This document shows positions 1-8,517 of a stretch of 22,281 nt of DNA, in pieces; the stretch's first letter is position 1; each line of letters starts with the position of its first letter. The DNA comes from Larix sibirica (Eukaryota > Streptophyta > Pinopsida > Pinales > Pinaceae), in the NCBI GenBank assembly GCA_004151065.3, contig NWUY0300018163.1:46702-68982 (forward strand), in the 5' to 3' direction. Below the pieces are notes generated by a model that did no database searches, was not told where the DNA came from, and was given only the letters and a program-made list of their open reading frames with translations. The position numbers and the translations under genes were made by a program.

Positions 1-253
1 ATAGCTACTTAACTTGTGGTTAGTGAACATGGATAAGTCACAAATTAAGTGTCACGAACAAGTTACTTGTTCTACATGAGTAGTTGTACAACTGATTCAT
101 TGTCTGTTATCCATACGTAACTACGAGTTATTTTTTATGTTATTTTTCTGTTATAATTGTTTGTTTTGAATTTGGAATGACTACCATAAAATCAATTTAG
201 ATAGTATATTTGTCTCATATTGTGCAATCTAGGAAAAGCATAGGCGTTAGTCC

Positions 254-624
254 ACCCCAAATTCTAAGATATAAACACCTATTGGTATACTAAGTGTACT
301 TCAATTGATAACTATAAATTAATTAAATCCTTTCAAAAAAGTTGCAAAAAAAAATATTGCTCTTTTAATTTTTTATAATCTTAAATAAAATTTTATTTTT
401 TATTAGTAAAGTCCACAAAATTTTTATTATGTTACGTGAATGAACACATTCCAATGCATAAAATAAGAAAAAATATTTTTCTTTGATTCATTTGATATCC
501 TTCAAAATATTGAGGGCCCTCGCACGAAGTTGAGGGACCTTTTAGATGCAATCCTAGTTTTTGAAAACACGCGAAAGTTAAATGAAAGAAAAACGTTCNA
601 CCCCAAATTCTAAGATATAAACAC
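254..624. repeat. 25-bp exact direct repeat pair, 346 bp apart
   Basis: The 25 bases at 254-278 recur exactly at 600-624 (starting ACCCCAAATTCTAAG, ending ATAAACAC). Weaker similarity follows on the right, where both copies continue as roughly TATT, a gap, then ATAC. An ambiguous base sits directly before the second copy. The pair could be ends of an old insertion, an ancient local duplication, or an assembly artefact. Confidence 0.6.
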
Positions 625-811
625 ATATTTCAATACATATGCCTAAATATACATTGAGATAAAATGAATTTGAATCTTGATAACATTTTCAAGATATTTG
701 CCCACATGCATGAGCTCATCCACCAAGAAAAAGGACTCAAACCAAAATCAAACTTTGTGAGAAACTTTTGTGGGATGATGAAGGTGATGAAAATGAAAAA
801 AATCAACAAAC

Positions 812-900
812 ATTACAAATACTATATTAAATATAGGTTTTCCCCTTTAGAATGGATTACAAATACTATATTAAATATAGGGTTTTCCCCTTTGGAATGG
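812..900. repeat. 44-45 bp tandem duplication, two copies
   Basis: Copy 1 is 812-855 and copy 2 is 856-900. They differ by one substitution (TTTAGAATGG against TTTGGAATGG) and one extra G. The near-identity points to a recent slippage-type duplication. The plus-strand open frame at 664-924 crosses both copies and so reads a repeated peptide. I see no other reason to call that frame a gene. Confidence 0.85.
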
Positions 901-1600
901 AAGTTGTATAGTAAGTTTCATTGAGAGGAATGAAAAGACTTTATAATTTTTAAAGTTTTAATTTTGGTAAGGAATTAGTTCTAGTATGGACGGAAGTAAT
1001 TTAAATCTGAAATATAGATAATTTTGTGTATTTTTTTTCAATATATAGATTAAGGTTTAGAAAAAAAATGGAAAAAAGCAAGATTAGTCTAGAAAAATAA
1101 AAGGAAAAAAGCAAGATTGCGTTCAATTGCTTATTACTATTATATATAAAAGACAAAATTCTTGGTTTTTTTTATATAAAATGTTTCAATAACTTTTTTG
1201 TAAAATGAAAATGTAATTTCATTTTTTTTTCTAAATGTTCAAAATATTTTGATAAAAAGAATTTTCTTTATATAATTTGGAATATAAATTTAAAAATAAT
1301 GAAAAAAATTGAAATACATATTTATATTTTTATAAATTTTACTTGAATATGATATATAAAAGATACAAATTTTGGTTTTTTATATGAAATATAACTTTTT
1401 TGTAAGATGAAAATTTAAAATACAACTAACTTCTCTCCCTGTAATAAACTCTAAAATATATTTTTAACACACCAAAAGTATCCATATAACTAAAAAGCAT
1501 CTTTATTCCACATGCTCATTTTTTAAACAAGCTAATCATTGTGGTCTTGGACCTACCAACTACTTTTTAAACCAGCATTCCTCTTAAAGGGCCAAATGGA

Positions 1601-3340
1601 ATATCGAAGTGAGTCAAGCTATGTGTACACATTGCATGGAGGAGTTTGTGATATCTTATAATATCTTGGTTTTGAAATTTGGATGTATTAAACCAAATTT
1701 TATATAAATTTTAAATTGTAAACATTAATGTTGGTTAAATTATATGAGTTTAAATACAATGATTTTAAGTTCAAATGATATAAATATATTGCATGGAATC
1801 GTAGTGTGAAGTTTAAGGTTATATTTAAATTAGTTAATGTTTAGGTATGTAATTGTGGTAATTATGCTTTTTATGTACTATAGGGTAGATTTTTTATGGT
1901 ATGTTCAAGATATGTAAATATTATTTTAAATATTAATATAAAAGTTTAACATAGGCGGAAGAGCACAAGAAGGTTTATAAGTCCATTAGAGGGGAAGAGG
2001 AAAGAGAGATCCATGTGGGGAACATACAAAATTCTATGTTTCCTAACTCCTACTTATTTATAAAGTGATTTTTTAAATATCACCCACCACCTTGAACTTA
2101 GAACTTAATCATTAAATACATGTGGTGGTTGGTGAGGAAGTCCACCTCACATAATTGTGAGGGCATGGGGGGTTTGGTACAATCATCATATGAAGTGTAA
2201 GAGATCACGTCCATGTGAAAATTATAACCTCCTCCAATCCCATGCATACTCTTCCAATATAAATTTGAATTGACTCCTTCACACCTCACCATTCTCATGT
2301 TCTAGCATCATTGAAGTTTTGAAAACTAGATTCCCGTGCTCTAGAGCAATATACAAATTTGTAAATGACCAAATCTAGTCATGGGAGAGTAATTTGTGGA
2401 CCTAAAAAGAGAGATGGATGGAGAATAAACAATGGGTTTCTTAGAAAACCTCCCTTTCCCATGTTAATTGTTGATCATTGGGTGCCTTAAATGCAACATA
2501 TAATCATACGAGGTTATTCTAGAATATACACAATAAAATGGCTTTTACATGCCTACATTGAGAGCACAAGAAGGGAGAATAATTTTGAGGGATCGTGGAG
2601 CAAAGAAGGGAGAAGATTCCACTGTGTTGTGTGGGCAGTGGATGAGAATGCCATGAATGTTTGATGTCTAGATGGTTTACTGTAATGTTTAGTTGTGAAT
2701 AGCACAATTGGACAAAGGAGAAATTTGGTTGGGTGACTTATGAGTCTGTAGCCAATTCCTCTACTCTGGTGGTCTCTTAGTCTGACTTGGGGGTGGAATT
2801 TGTAGTGGATGCCTATGGTTGGGTGGAAAATTGTTCACAAACATACAATTTATTGGACTTGCATTTTGGTGAAAAGTTAAGTGTTTAATATGTGCTCTTA
2901 AATTTATTTTCATAACTTTGAATTTAAGTTTAATTTGTGCTTGAAATGGAATTGGTGGTTTAAATTAGTATATGCATGTGTTATTTCCAATAAATTATTT
3001 AATTCCACAAATGTATTAATTCGAATGGCATTAGATTTTATCCATTCAAATTTATATTAAGATTCTTGAATCTAGGTAGCATCCCTACCTTGTAAGTTGG
3101 GTAATATTTTGAAGGACATGTTACAAATCGGTACCAAAAGTTTTGGTTACAACACTAGGGCCATTGTGGGCCAATAGAGTGAACAAATGACCAATATTAA
3201 GTTTCCTTAGGAAGTTTTAAAGAAACTCGAGGTTAATTTGGGCACATTCAATTCAAAATTTTCATGGATGTTAGTATGGTTGGAAGCCAAATGATAACAT
3301 GGTGTAGCATAGAAACTTTGAGCCCTTCTTATTTAAGATA
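1601..3340. other. intergenic DNA, no gene seen
   Basis: I find no supported gene here. Open frames of 60-66 codons on the minus strand (2098-2298, 2519-2707) have no recognisable motif and no partner frame. A small perfect inverted repeat lies at 2145-2162 (7-bp arms CCTCACA and TGTGAGG, 4-base loop), and a 12-bp palindrome TGCTCTAGAGCA lies near 2337. A TATAAAT sequence near 2260 is followed by a C-rich stretch, but nothing coding follows it, so I do not call a promoter. Confidence 0.5.
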
Positions 3341-3349
3341 GTGGAGCAT

Positions 3350-3800
3350 TTTCTTTTGAATTGGCTTGATGGCCTTCTTTAGAAATAGTCTGATGACCTT
3401 CTTTAGAATTGGCTTGGTTGGCATATTTTGAATTGGCCCGTAGTGAAGTTAACTAAAAGTGGGATAAAGTGTTTTCTTCAAAAATGGACTGATGGATTCA
3501 TCAAAAGTGACAACGATGCCTTCTTTAAAAGTGGCTTGATGGATTCTCCAAAAGTGGCCTGATGGATTCTTTGAAAGTGGGTGGATGGTTTCTTTGAAAA
3601 TATCCTCATGGTTTCTTTGAAAGTGGCTAGGTGTCTTCTTCGGAATCACTCTAACGACTTCTTAAAAAATTGCCTAATGAGCCTTATTTGAAATTGCATT
3701 TATGAGCCTTATTCTGAAATGTTTCTATGAATATGTTTCCAAATGGGTCATGGGATCTTAATTCGAAATGGCTTCTAGGGATTGTTTTGATGTTGCGCAT
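3350..3800. repeat. degenerate minisatellite, about 23-24 bp unit
   Basis: About 18 imperfect units can be laid end to end. The best-preserved core is near 3505-3640, where the consensus reads approximately TTCTTTGAAAGTGGCTTGATG plus two bases. Flanking units drift in sequence and vary between about 23 and 26 bp. The unit length is not a multiple of three, so the minus-strand open frame across 3449-3649 (pattern FKETIHPLSK and similar) is best read as a product of the repeat. Homology beyond this window is unknown. Confidence 0.75.
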
Positions 3801-4680
3801 ACGGAAATATTTTAAAAAGGGTTGCAAAGATGCATTCTGGTAGTCATGGCAAAGACCTCAAATTAGTTTCTTTGAAGTTCGTCTGATCCAAGGAAGGGGG
3901 CAAATTGAATTCATAGAGAAGGGGTCAATGGTGATCACTTAAAAATGGTTGATGACACTTACTTTGAAATTATTCAATGTAAGCACATGTGGGTGTTGCT
4001 TGTGGTATTTGACCCACATAACAAAGACAAATTTGGAGGAAATTGAATGTACAATATGGGTCAATGAAAATGGAAAAAATCAGTGTAGAACCAATGAAAA
4101 TTGAACAAAATTAATTAAATATTTACAAGAAAAAAATGAGGTTGATTCTTTCAATTGACCCTACAATACTGCATGGATGCCACAAGGGAGTCGTTGCTCC
4201 TTGACCCCTATAGTGTCTCCCATGAAGTCATAAATTATGTGAAGAATTCCTAGAGTTAATGTCAAAAAAGGGGTTTATGATCAAATTGCATTTGAATATG
4301 ATAACCAGGTTAAGAAATCATAGAAAAATATTAGGGGTATTTTGGTTTCCATTATTAGTTAATACAATTATTGTTGTGTACAATTCTTGTAGTTCAATCT
4401 AGGTATTAATAACTATAATGAAAGTGCGGAATAGATAATAGACAATTATCTACTGACACCTCTAACTTCTATCTCCAACATTTGATTGAGAAAATTTACA
4501 ATTGATGGAAAGGTTTTTTAGAAGAGAAGAGAATTGAACACTCATTTTTTTTTAGAAAATATTCTTATTTATGAAAAAATAAAAAAAAGTATAAGATTAT
4601 TCTTGATTTGACTAAACATTCTCATCATGTAGGATTTTGAAAACCCTTATGATTTTGAATCATATGTAATGGGTGGAAAT
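3801..4680. other. intergenic DNA, no gene seen
   Basis: There is no coding region I can support. The left edge retains a few phrases resembling the adjoining minisatellite (TACTTTGAAATTATTC near 3960), so the array may once have reached further right. The rest is AT-rich unassigned sequence. Confidence 0.45.
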
Positions 4681-4750
4681 TTAAACCATGATTGTAAACC
4701 ATCTATTTCAAATCAACAAACAATGGGATAGTTAAATCAAATGCGTGTAC

Positions 4751-4836
4751 TTCAAACCACTATGTGGATATGATTTTAAACCATGTAGTTCAAATCACTA
4801 TGTGGATGGAGACTCCATCCACATAGTGACTTGAAC
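4751..4836. repeat. direct repeat leading into a near-perfect 49-nt hairpin
   Basis: At 4795-4829 two 17-bp arms (TCACTATGTGGATGGAG and its exact complement) are separated by a single A. The pairing extends outward to 4788-4836, giving 24-bp arms with one mismatch. The left arm also has a direct copy upstream: 4751-4770 matches 4789-4808 with two differences. One sequence is therefore present twice directly and once inverted. A single-base loop cannot fold as such, so the real loop would open several base pairs. Confidence 0.85.
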
Positions 4837-4859
4837 AACTAGGTTGCATGCCTCTAGAA

Positions 4860-4893
4860 TTCTATATGCCTTAGAGTTCTATATGCCTTAGAG
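4860..4893. repeat. perfect 17-bp tandem dimer
   Basis: TTCTATATGCCTTAGAG occurs at 4860-4876 and again at 4877-4893 with no difference, which suggests recent slippage. It lies 24 bp to the right of the 49-nt hairpin. Confidence 0.9.
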
Positions 4894-5119
4894 CTTATTC
4901 AGATGGAATTTACATTATGCATTGGCGTTTATGCTATACATTGTATGCTGCATTTAAATCTAGATGGCATGGACCATATCCATTTCAAATTCCTTACACA
5001 TATTGGTGTGGATGCAAGCCAATGCCAGTATGGAGCAGATCTGTTTGAATGAGACTTTGAATTATCTAATTTTGAATGTATTTTGAAGCTCAGGGGACTT
5101 ATGTGGAGCACTACATTTG

Positions 5120-5396
5120 AAGTAGCAACTTCAAAGTGGTTGATTGGCCTCTGTTTGATTCAAAGTGTTCTCCGAATGGGATGGAAGCCACTTTTTGTCA
5201 GTATTCAAAGTATTGCCTTCAAATGAGGCCTATGGCCTTACCTTGTTCCTTTCAAAGTCGTGAAGAACTTTTAAAGCAACATAATGCCCTATTGAGCAAT
5301 TCTTTCGAAATTGGTCGATGGCCATCTTTCAAAAGGGCCCAATGGAATTTAGGCAATTCTTTCAAAAGTTGTAGATAGCCATATTTTCAAAGGGAT
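5120..5396. repeat. second degenerate array, resembling the 3350-3800 minisatellite
   Basis: The phrases run as a purine-poor start, TTTCAAA or TTCGAAA, then a GTTGATGGCC-like end. Examples are TTCTTTCGAAATTGGTCGAT near 5301 and similar phrases near 5133, 5230, 5330 and 5370. Spacing is irregular, roughly 20-35 bp. The likeness to the array at 3350-3800 is by eye only. The 80-codon plus-strand open frame at 5136-5378 falls entirely inside the array and has no domain I recognise, so I do not annotate it as a gene. Confidence 0.5.
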
Positions 5397-5414
5397 TGAT
5401 GATGGTTAGGTGCA

Positions 5415-5533
5415 TCTATTAAGCATTGAGAGGGATCCAATTTATTGAGGGGTAAATTTTTCTTGATGTGTAAAAAAAATAAGATAACAAAATCACACCT
5501 TTAGAAATTGGATCCGTGTCAGTGCTTAATAGA
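5415..5533. mobile_element. 119-bp foldback element, MITE-like
   Basis: The left arm 5415-5443 and right arm 5505-5533 are inverted copies, 29 bp with 3 mismatches; each contains GGATCC next to AATT. The spacer between them is 61 bp and partly continues the pairing. The sequence TTAA lies symmetrically near both ends (TCTATTAAGC and GCTTAATAGA), so a TTAA or TAA target duplication is possible but cannot be told apart from the inverted repeat. This may be a small non-autonomous DNA transposon or simply a hairpin. The superfamily is not assigned. Confidence 0.6.
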
Positions 5534-5640
5534 GCTGGGTTTAAGGTGGATCTATGCTGGTGTGAATTCATTTATGAGGTCTTGTTATGAATTTTACAAC
5601 TGCTTGTCAACTTGTTGAAAAATACTTTAGTTTTACCCGA

Positions 5641-5966
5641 GTTGCATTTTTTAGCAATTAATGGAGTTTATAATCCATAGGAATGCCATTTCATTGAAGG
5701 TGACATGTCATAATAGAAAGAATGCCAATATTGTTACAAAATTCTTCATGAGTGCATTTAATGTTTAAGCTATGCATTTTCTCAAAGTAAAATATAAAGT
5801 TGCATTTTTTAGTAATTAATGGAGTTTATAATCCATAGGAGTGCCATTTCATTGAAGGTGATTGAAGGTGACATGTCATAAAAGAAAGAGTGCCAATATT
5901 GTTACAAAATTCTTTATGAGTGCATTTAATGTTTAAGCTATGCATTTTCTCAAAGTAAAATATAAA
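5641..5966. repeat. tandem duplication of about 160 bp, two copies
   Basis: Copy 1 is 5641-5798 and copy 2 is 5799-5966. They differ by about five substitutions, plus a 10-base step in copy 2 where GATTGAAGGT is itself doubled. Identity is far higher than between either LTR pair in this window, so this is a much younger event. No coding content was found in the unit. Confidence 0.92.
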
Positions 5967-6185
5967 GTTGTACATGTATTCGGTGGGAAGATGTATAGTT
6001 TGTTAGTTTCCTTCTCTGTATAAATAAATGATTCATTGAGGAGTGTTTTCTTTGGGTTGAAAAATCCTTATATTAGTTGTAGGCTATTGCAGGAAAATGT
6101 TTAAAAGAAAGGTGAAAATGGTTTTGATTTCTAAAGTTTCTTTTGTATCTATTGTTGGTGTTTACATATAGTGGAGATCCTCTAT

Positions 6186-6190
6186 AGTTA
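6186..6190. repeat. candidate left target site duplication of outer element (AGTTA)
   Basis: AGTTA precedes the 5' LTR and AGTTA recurs at 18199-18203 after the 3' LTR. The shared stretch is actually seven bases (ATAGTTA on both sides). The exact LTR end is blurred by mutation, so this is a likely but not certain target duplication. Confidence 0.55.
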
Positions 6191-6403
6191 TGGTTGGAAA
6201 CATAATTATTAGGGTTATGGTAAACTATATTTTATTATTATTACTATTAAGATGAAGGGTCATAGGGGAATATGAAGAGTCATCACGGAGTCCAAGAGAC
6301 CTCTTGGAAGATGAAACCAAGGGTCGCATCTAAATGTATTTATATGTGATCTATCTTAATGAAATGCAATTCATAATTATATTTATTAAGGCTCAACTTA
6401 GCA
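6191..6403 (+). repeat. 5' LTR of outer copia-type element
   Basis: It begins TGGTTGGAAACATAATTATT, where the partner LTR begins TGTGGAAACCTAATTCTT, and ends near TCAACTTAGCA. Shared landmarks in order are a TTTTATTATTACTATT run, the inverted repeat CCAAGAGACCTCTTGG, TTATATGTGAT and AATGAAAT. The extra bases at the start are probably a small mutation of an original TGTTGGAAAC or TGTGGAAAC end. Confidence 0.8.
6292..6307. repeat. short palindrome kept in both copia-type LTRs
   Basis: CCAAGAG and CTCTTGG are separated by AC, giving a 7-bp inverted repeat. The same block at 18086-18105 extends to 9-bp arms (TTCCAAGAG, AC, CTCTTGGAA). It is among the best-preserved parts of otherwise diverged LTRs. 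A role, for example as a protein binding site, is only an inference. Confidence 0.7.
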
Positions 6404-6404
6404 G

Positions 6405-6418
6405 TGGTATTAGAGCCC
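6405..6418 (+). other. primer binding site, initiator tRNA-Met
   Basis: TGGTATTAGAGCCC lies one base after the 5' LTR end. The standard plant copia site is TGGTATCAGAGC, complementary to the 3' end of initiator tRNA-Met. The single difference in that core is a C-to-T change. Its position fixes the orientation of the outer element as plus. Confidence 0.9.
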
Positions 6419-7442
6419 TATATTTTTTAGCGCCTAAAGGAAGCTATGGTAGTTGTCCATAGCATGCTTTCCATGGGAATTCCTTGCTAGGCGAATTGAA
6501 AAGAAGGCCAAATTCCTTGTTGGGAAAATTCCTCAAAGAGATATTATGTGTGGTTGTTGGGTGAATTCTTGTCAATGGTTTCTAGATTTGAATCTTCATT
6601 GCAAGGTAAATCATTGCAAGTTCATTCCATTGCAATGGTGAGATTTGCATTCGTTTAAAGTGGCATGAATACCCCTCATTATCCATGGGTTGCAAGTGCC
6701 TTCAAGTGCATTAGTTTGATTTAACCCAAGTGAAAGGTTGTGACCTCACTAACATTGGTTGTCTTGTTCAATGGTGCTCTTATTATGTGAATGTGTTGCA
6801 CATTGTGTCAATGGTGTCTACCAATAGTTTAGAAACAATTTTCTCCATCCAATGGTGAATGCAAACAACTCCGAGATCTTTTATGTCCATTCATTTTGAG
6901 TTTGGGATCTATGAATACCAACACATAATTGTTTCTATTAATTAGGGGAGTTTCCATTTCCAGTGAAGTGTGATTTCATTTTCTCTCTTAACTAGGAACA
7001 TTACCAAAATCAATGGTTCTCTTTGGTGCTTCCAATCAATCCATCTGATGGTTTTATTTTACTTTCATGCATGGGTGGTTTGTTGATTCTCTTGTTGGGT
7101 GAATTTATTGTAATGAAATGAAGTCAACTGGTTAGAGGATAATTTTTTGTGGAAAAAATCCCACTCTTAGTGAGATTCCTTTGGAATCCTATGTCCAATA
7201 AAATGAAATCAAGAGGCTCTATATAGAGAGACTGAATTGGTGATTTAGATCAACATTGTCTAAAGGAAATTTGAGTTTCTAGGTGAGCCAACAATTTAGT
7301 AGAGAAAAAGAAGCATAATTTTCAATGATAGAAATTGGTCCAGTGGTGAAGACGTTGATTCCAATGAATGAAAATTGACTCGTTTGTTGGGTTGATTGCC
7401 CTTTGATTTGGATGTTGGAACTTTTATGGTTTCTTGACTATT
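6419..7442 (+). other. left internal piece of outer copia-type element, no recognisable gag
   Basis: This is the expected place for the leader and gag. All frames are broken by stops, and the only open stretch of note is 6453-6641 (62 codons, plus strand), which has no motif I recognise. No CX2CX4HX4C zinc knuckle or protease motif is visible. Several short phrases containing CAATGGT recur loosely near 6770, 6800, 6850 and 7010, without clear periodicity. Confidence 0.5.
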
Positions 7443-7447
7443 CATTA
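7443..7447. repeat. left target site duplication of inner element (CATTA)
   Basis: CATTA stands directly before the TGTTACC start of the inner 5' LTR. An identical CATTA follows the AACA end of the inner 3' LTR at 15559-15563. A perfect 5-bp duplication fits LTR retrotransposon integration and fixes both ends of the element. Confidence 0.92.
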
Positions 7448-8166
7448 TGTTACCACCCAGGTTGTACAGGATGACCAACATACAAAATACACCTACTAGC
7501 AAGGGACCTTTCAATTCCCCATCTAGATCAGGTAGTCTTCTTCCTAGTTGCATGTTCTTTTGCACTTCCTTTCTTATGGCCAAAGGAAGTTGTTTGTATA
7601 ATTTTTACATCCATTACATGTGTAAAAGGGCTATCATGAGTGAGTCACTTGTGTTATGAAAACTATAGAGTGTTTTGTTTACCTAGATGAACTTAGATCC
7701 CAGCGATTAAAGTTTATCTACATTTTTTCACTCACAACTCCAAAGCCAAAGTGTGTTATAACACATGTACCTCAGGCCGGTGTCTAAGTCCTTATTGTCG
7801 GATGTAAAAATTAGAGTCAGTCACCATGTCCCTAGCAACATGCATGACCTTTTAGGTCCCTTGGGGGGGTAAAAATGACAAGGAACTATGTAAAAAGGGG
7901 TTAAGGGAGTCAAATTTTGAAAAAGGAATATTATGGGAAGCTCCCCTTCAAAGAGGGTGCATGCAGGTTTTTTCCCTCATCTAGGGATCAATATGGAGCC
8001 CTCTCCTCACCCATGCATGTGTTTCTTGTTCAAAATTGGGATCTCCTCCCAAAGTCGACATCATCACCTCCTCATGATTCATCTCCTAGATGTGGCATCA
8101 ACTCTCAATTTTATGTATGGAATCTCCACCAAAAGAGGGCACCCTCACCTAAATTTTGATTTAACT

Positions 8167-8270
8167 CCAAATGTGATGCATATCTCTTGATTTGCATGAG
8201 ATCCCTCTCCTAGATGTGGCACATATCTCTTGAATTTCATGGATCTCCTAGTCCTAGATGTGGCACTTGG
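8167..8270. repeat. U3 subrepeats in 5' LTR, 42-44 bp period
   Basis: Units begin at about 8167, 8209 and 8253. The first two share TAGATGTGGCACATATCTCT or close variants, then TTGCATGAGATC or TTCATGGATCTC; the third is partial. An outlying related unit begins near 8085. The set lies about 150-250 bp upstream of the TATA box, where LTR enhancer repeats are commonly found. Transcriptional activity is inferred from position only. Confidence 0.65.
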
Positions 8271-8416
8271 CAGCCTACTCAAGCTTAGTTCACTTCACTA
8301 TTCGCTTGAGTTCTCTTAGAGGTGGTGCATTAAGGTTTTAGAGAGCTCCTACATGTGTCACATTCTCCTTAGTGGATGCATGATCTACCAAAGGGGGGCA
8401 CATCCTCTTCTCTTCC

Positions 8417-8424
8417 TATATAAG
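8417..8424 (+). promoter_or_regulatory. TATA box of inner 5' LTR promoter
   Basis: TATATAAG follows a CT-rich stretch and precedes GAGAGGCTACCCCTCTCTCA. A start site would be expected around 8445-8455. It lies in the segment deleted from the 3' LTR, so only the 5' copy could have kept a promoter. Confidence 0.7.
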
Positions 8425-8511
8425 AGAGGCTACCCCTCTCTCATTGTGGTTGGTTATCATTGGGAGAAAGAGCTCTAGTATTGTGTAATCTTTCATTTGT
8501 GAATTGTGATT

Positions 8512-8517
8512 AATAAA
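8512..8517 (+). terminator. candidate poly(A) signal AATAAA in inner 5' LTR
   Basis: AATAAA follows a T-rich stretch and lies about 95 bp after the TATA box, which would give a short R region. It is missing from the 3' LTR because of the deletion, so a transcript of this copy would lack its normal 3' end signal. Confidence 0.5.

Larger units (their letters stand above)
1..1600. other. AT-rich intergenic DNA, no gene seen
   Basis: This stretch is very AT-rich with long A and T runs, and I see no convincing coding region. The longest open frames are short and composition-driven. It contains a 25-bp exact direct repeat (254-278 and 600-624), a 44-bp tandem duplication (812-900) and a 16-bp direct repeat (1070-1085 and 1103-1118). 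It also has a diverged pair of AT-rich segments near 1142-1216 and 1352-1418 that share the order: ATATAAAAGA, a TTGG plus T-run, then ACTTTTTTGTAA. The ambiguous base at 599 lies one base before the second 25-bp copy. Confidence 0.6.

Noticed and set aside
664-924. 86-codon plus-strand open frame
   Set aside because: Its second half is a 44-bp tandem duplication read through by chance. It has no motif, and the surrounding DNA is AT-rich noise.
2255-2310. TATAAAT followed by a C-rich leader-like stretch and ATG
   Set aside because: No reading frame of useful length follows, and such sequences are common by chance in AT-rich DNA.
5136-5378. 80-codon plus-strand open frame
   Set aside because: It lies wholly inside a degenerate repeat array and has no recognisable domain.
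7296-7583. 95-codon minus-strand open frame
   Set aside because: It crosses the boundary between the outer element and the inner 5' LTR, which were joined only by insertion, so it cannot be an original gene.
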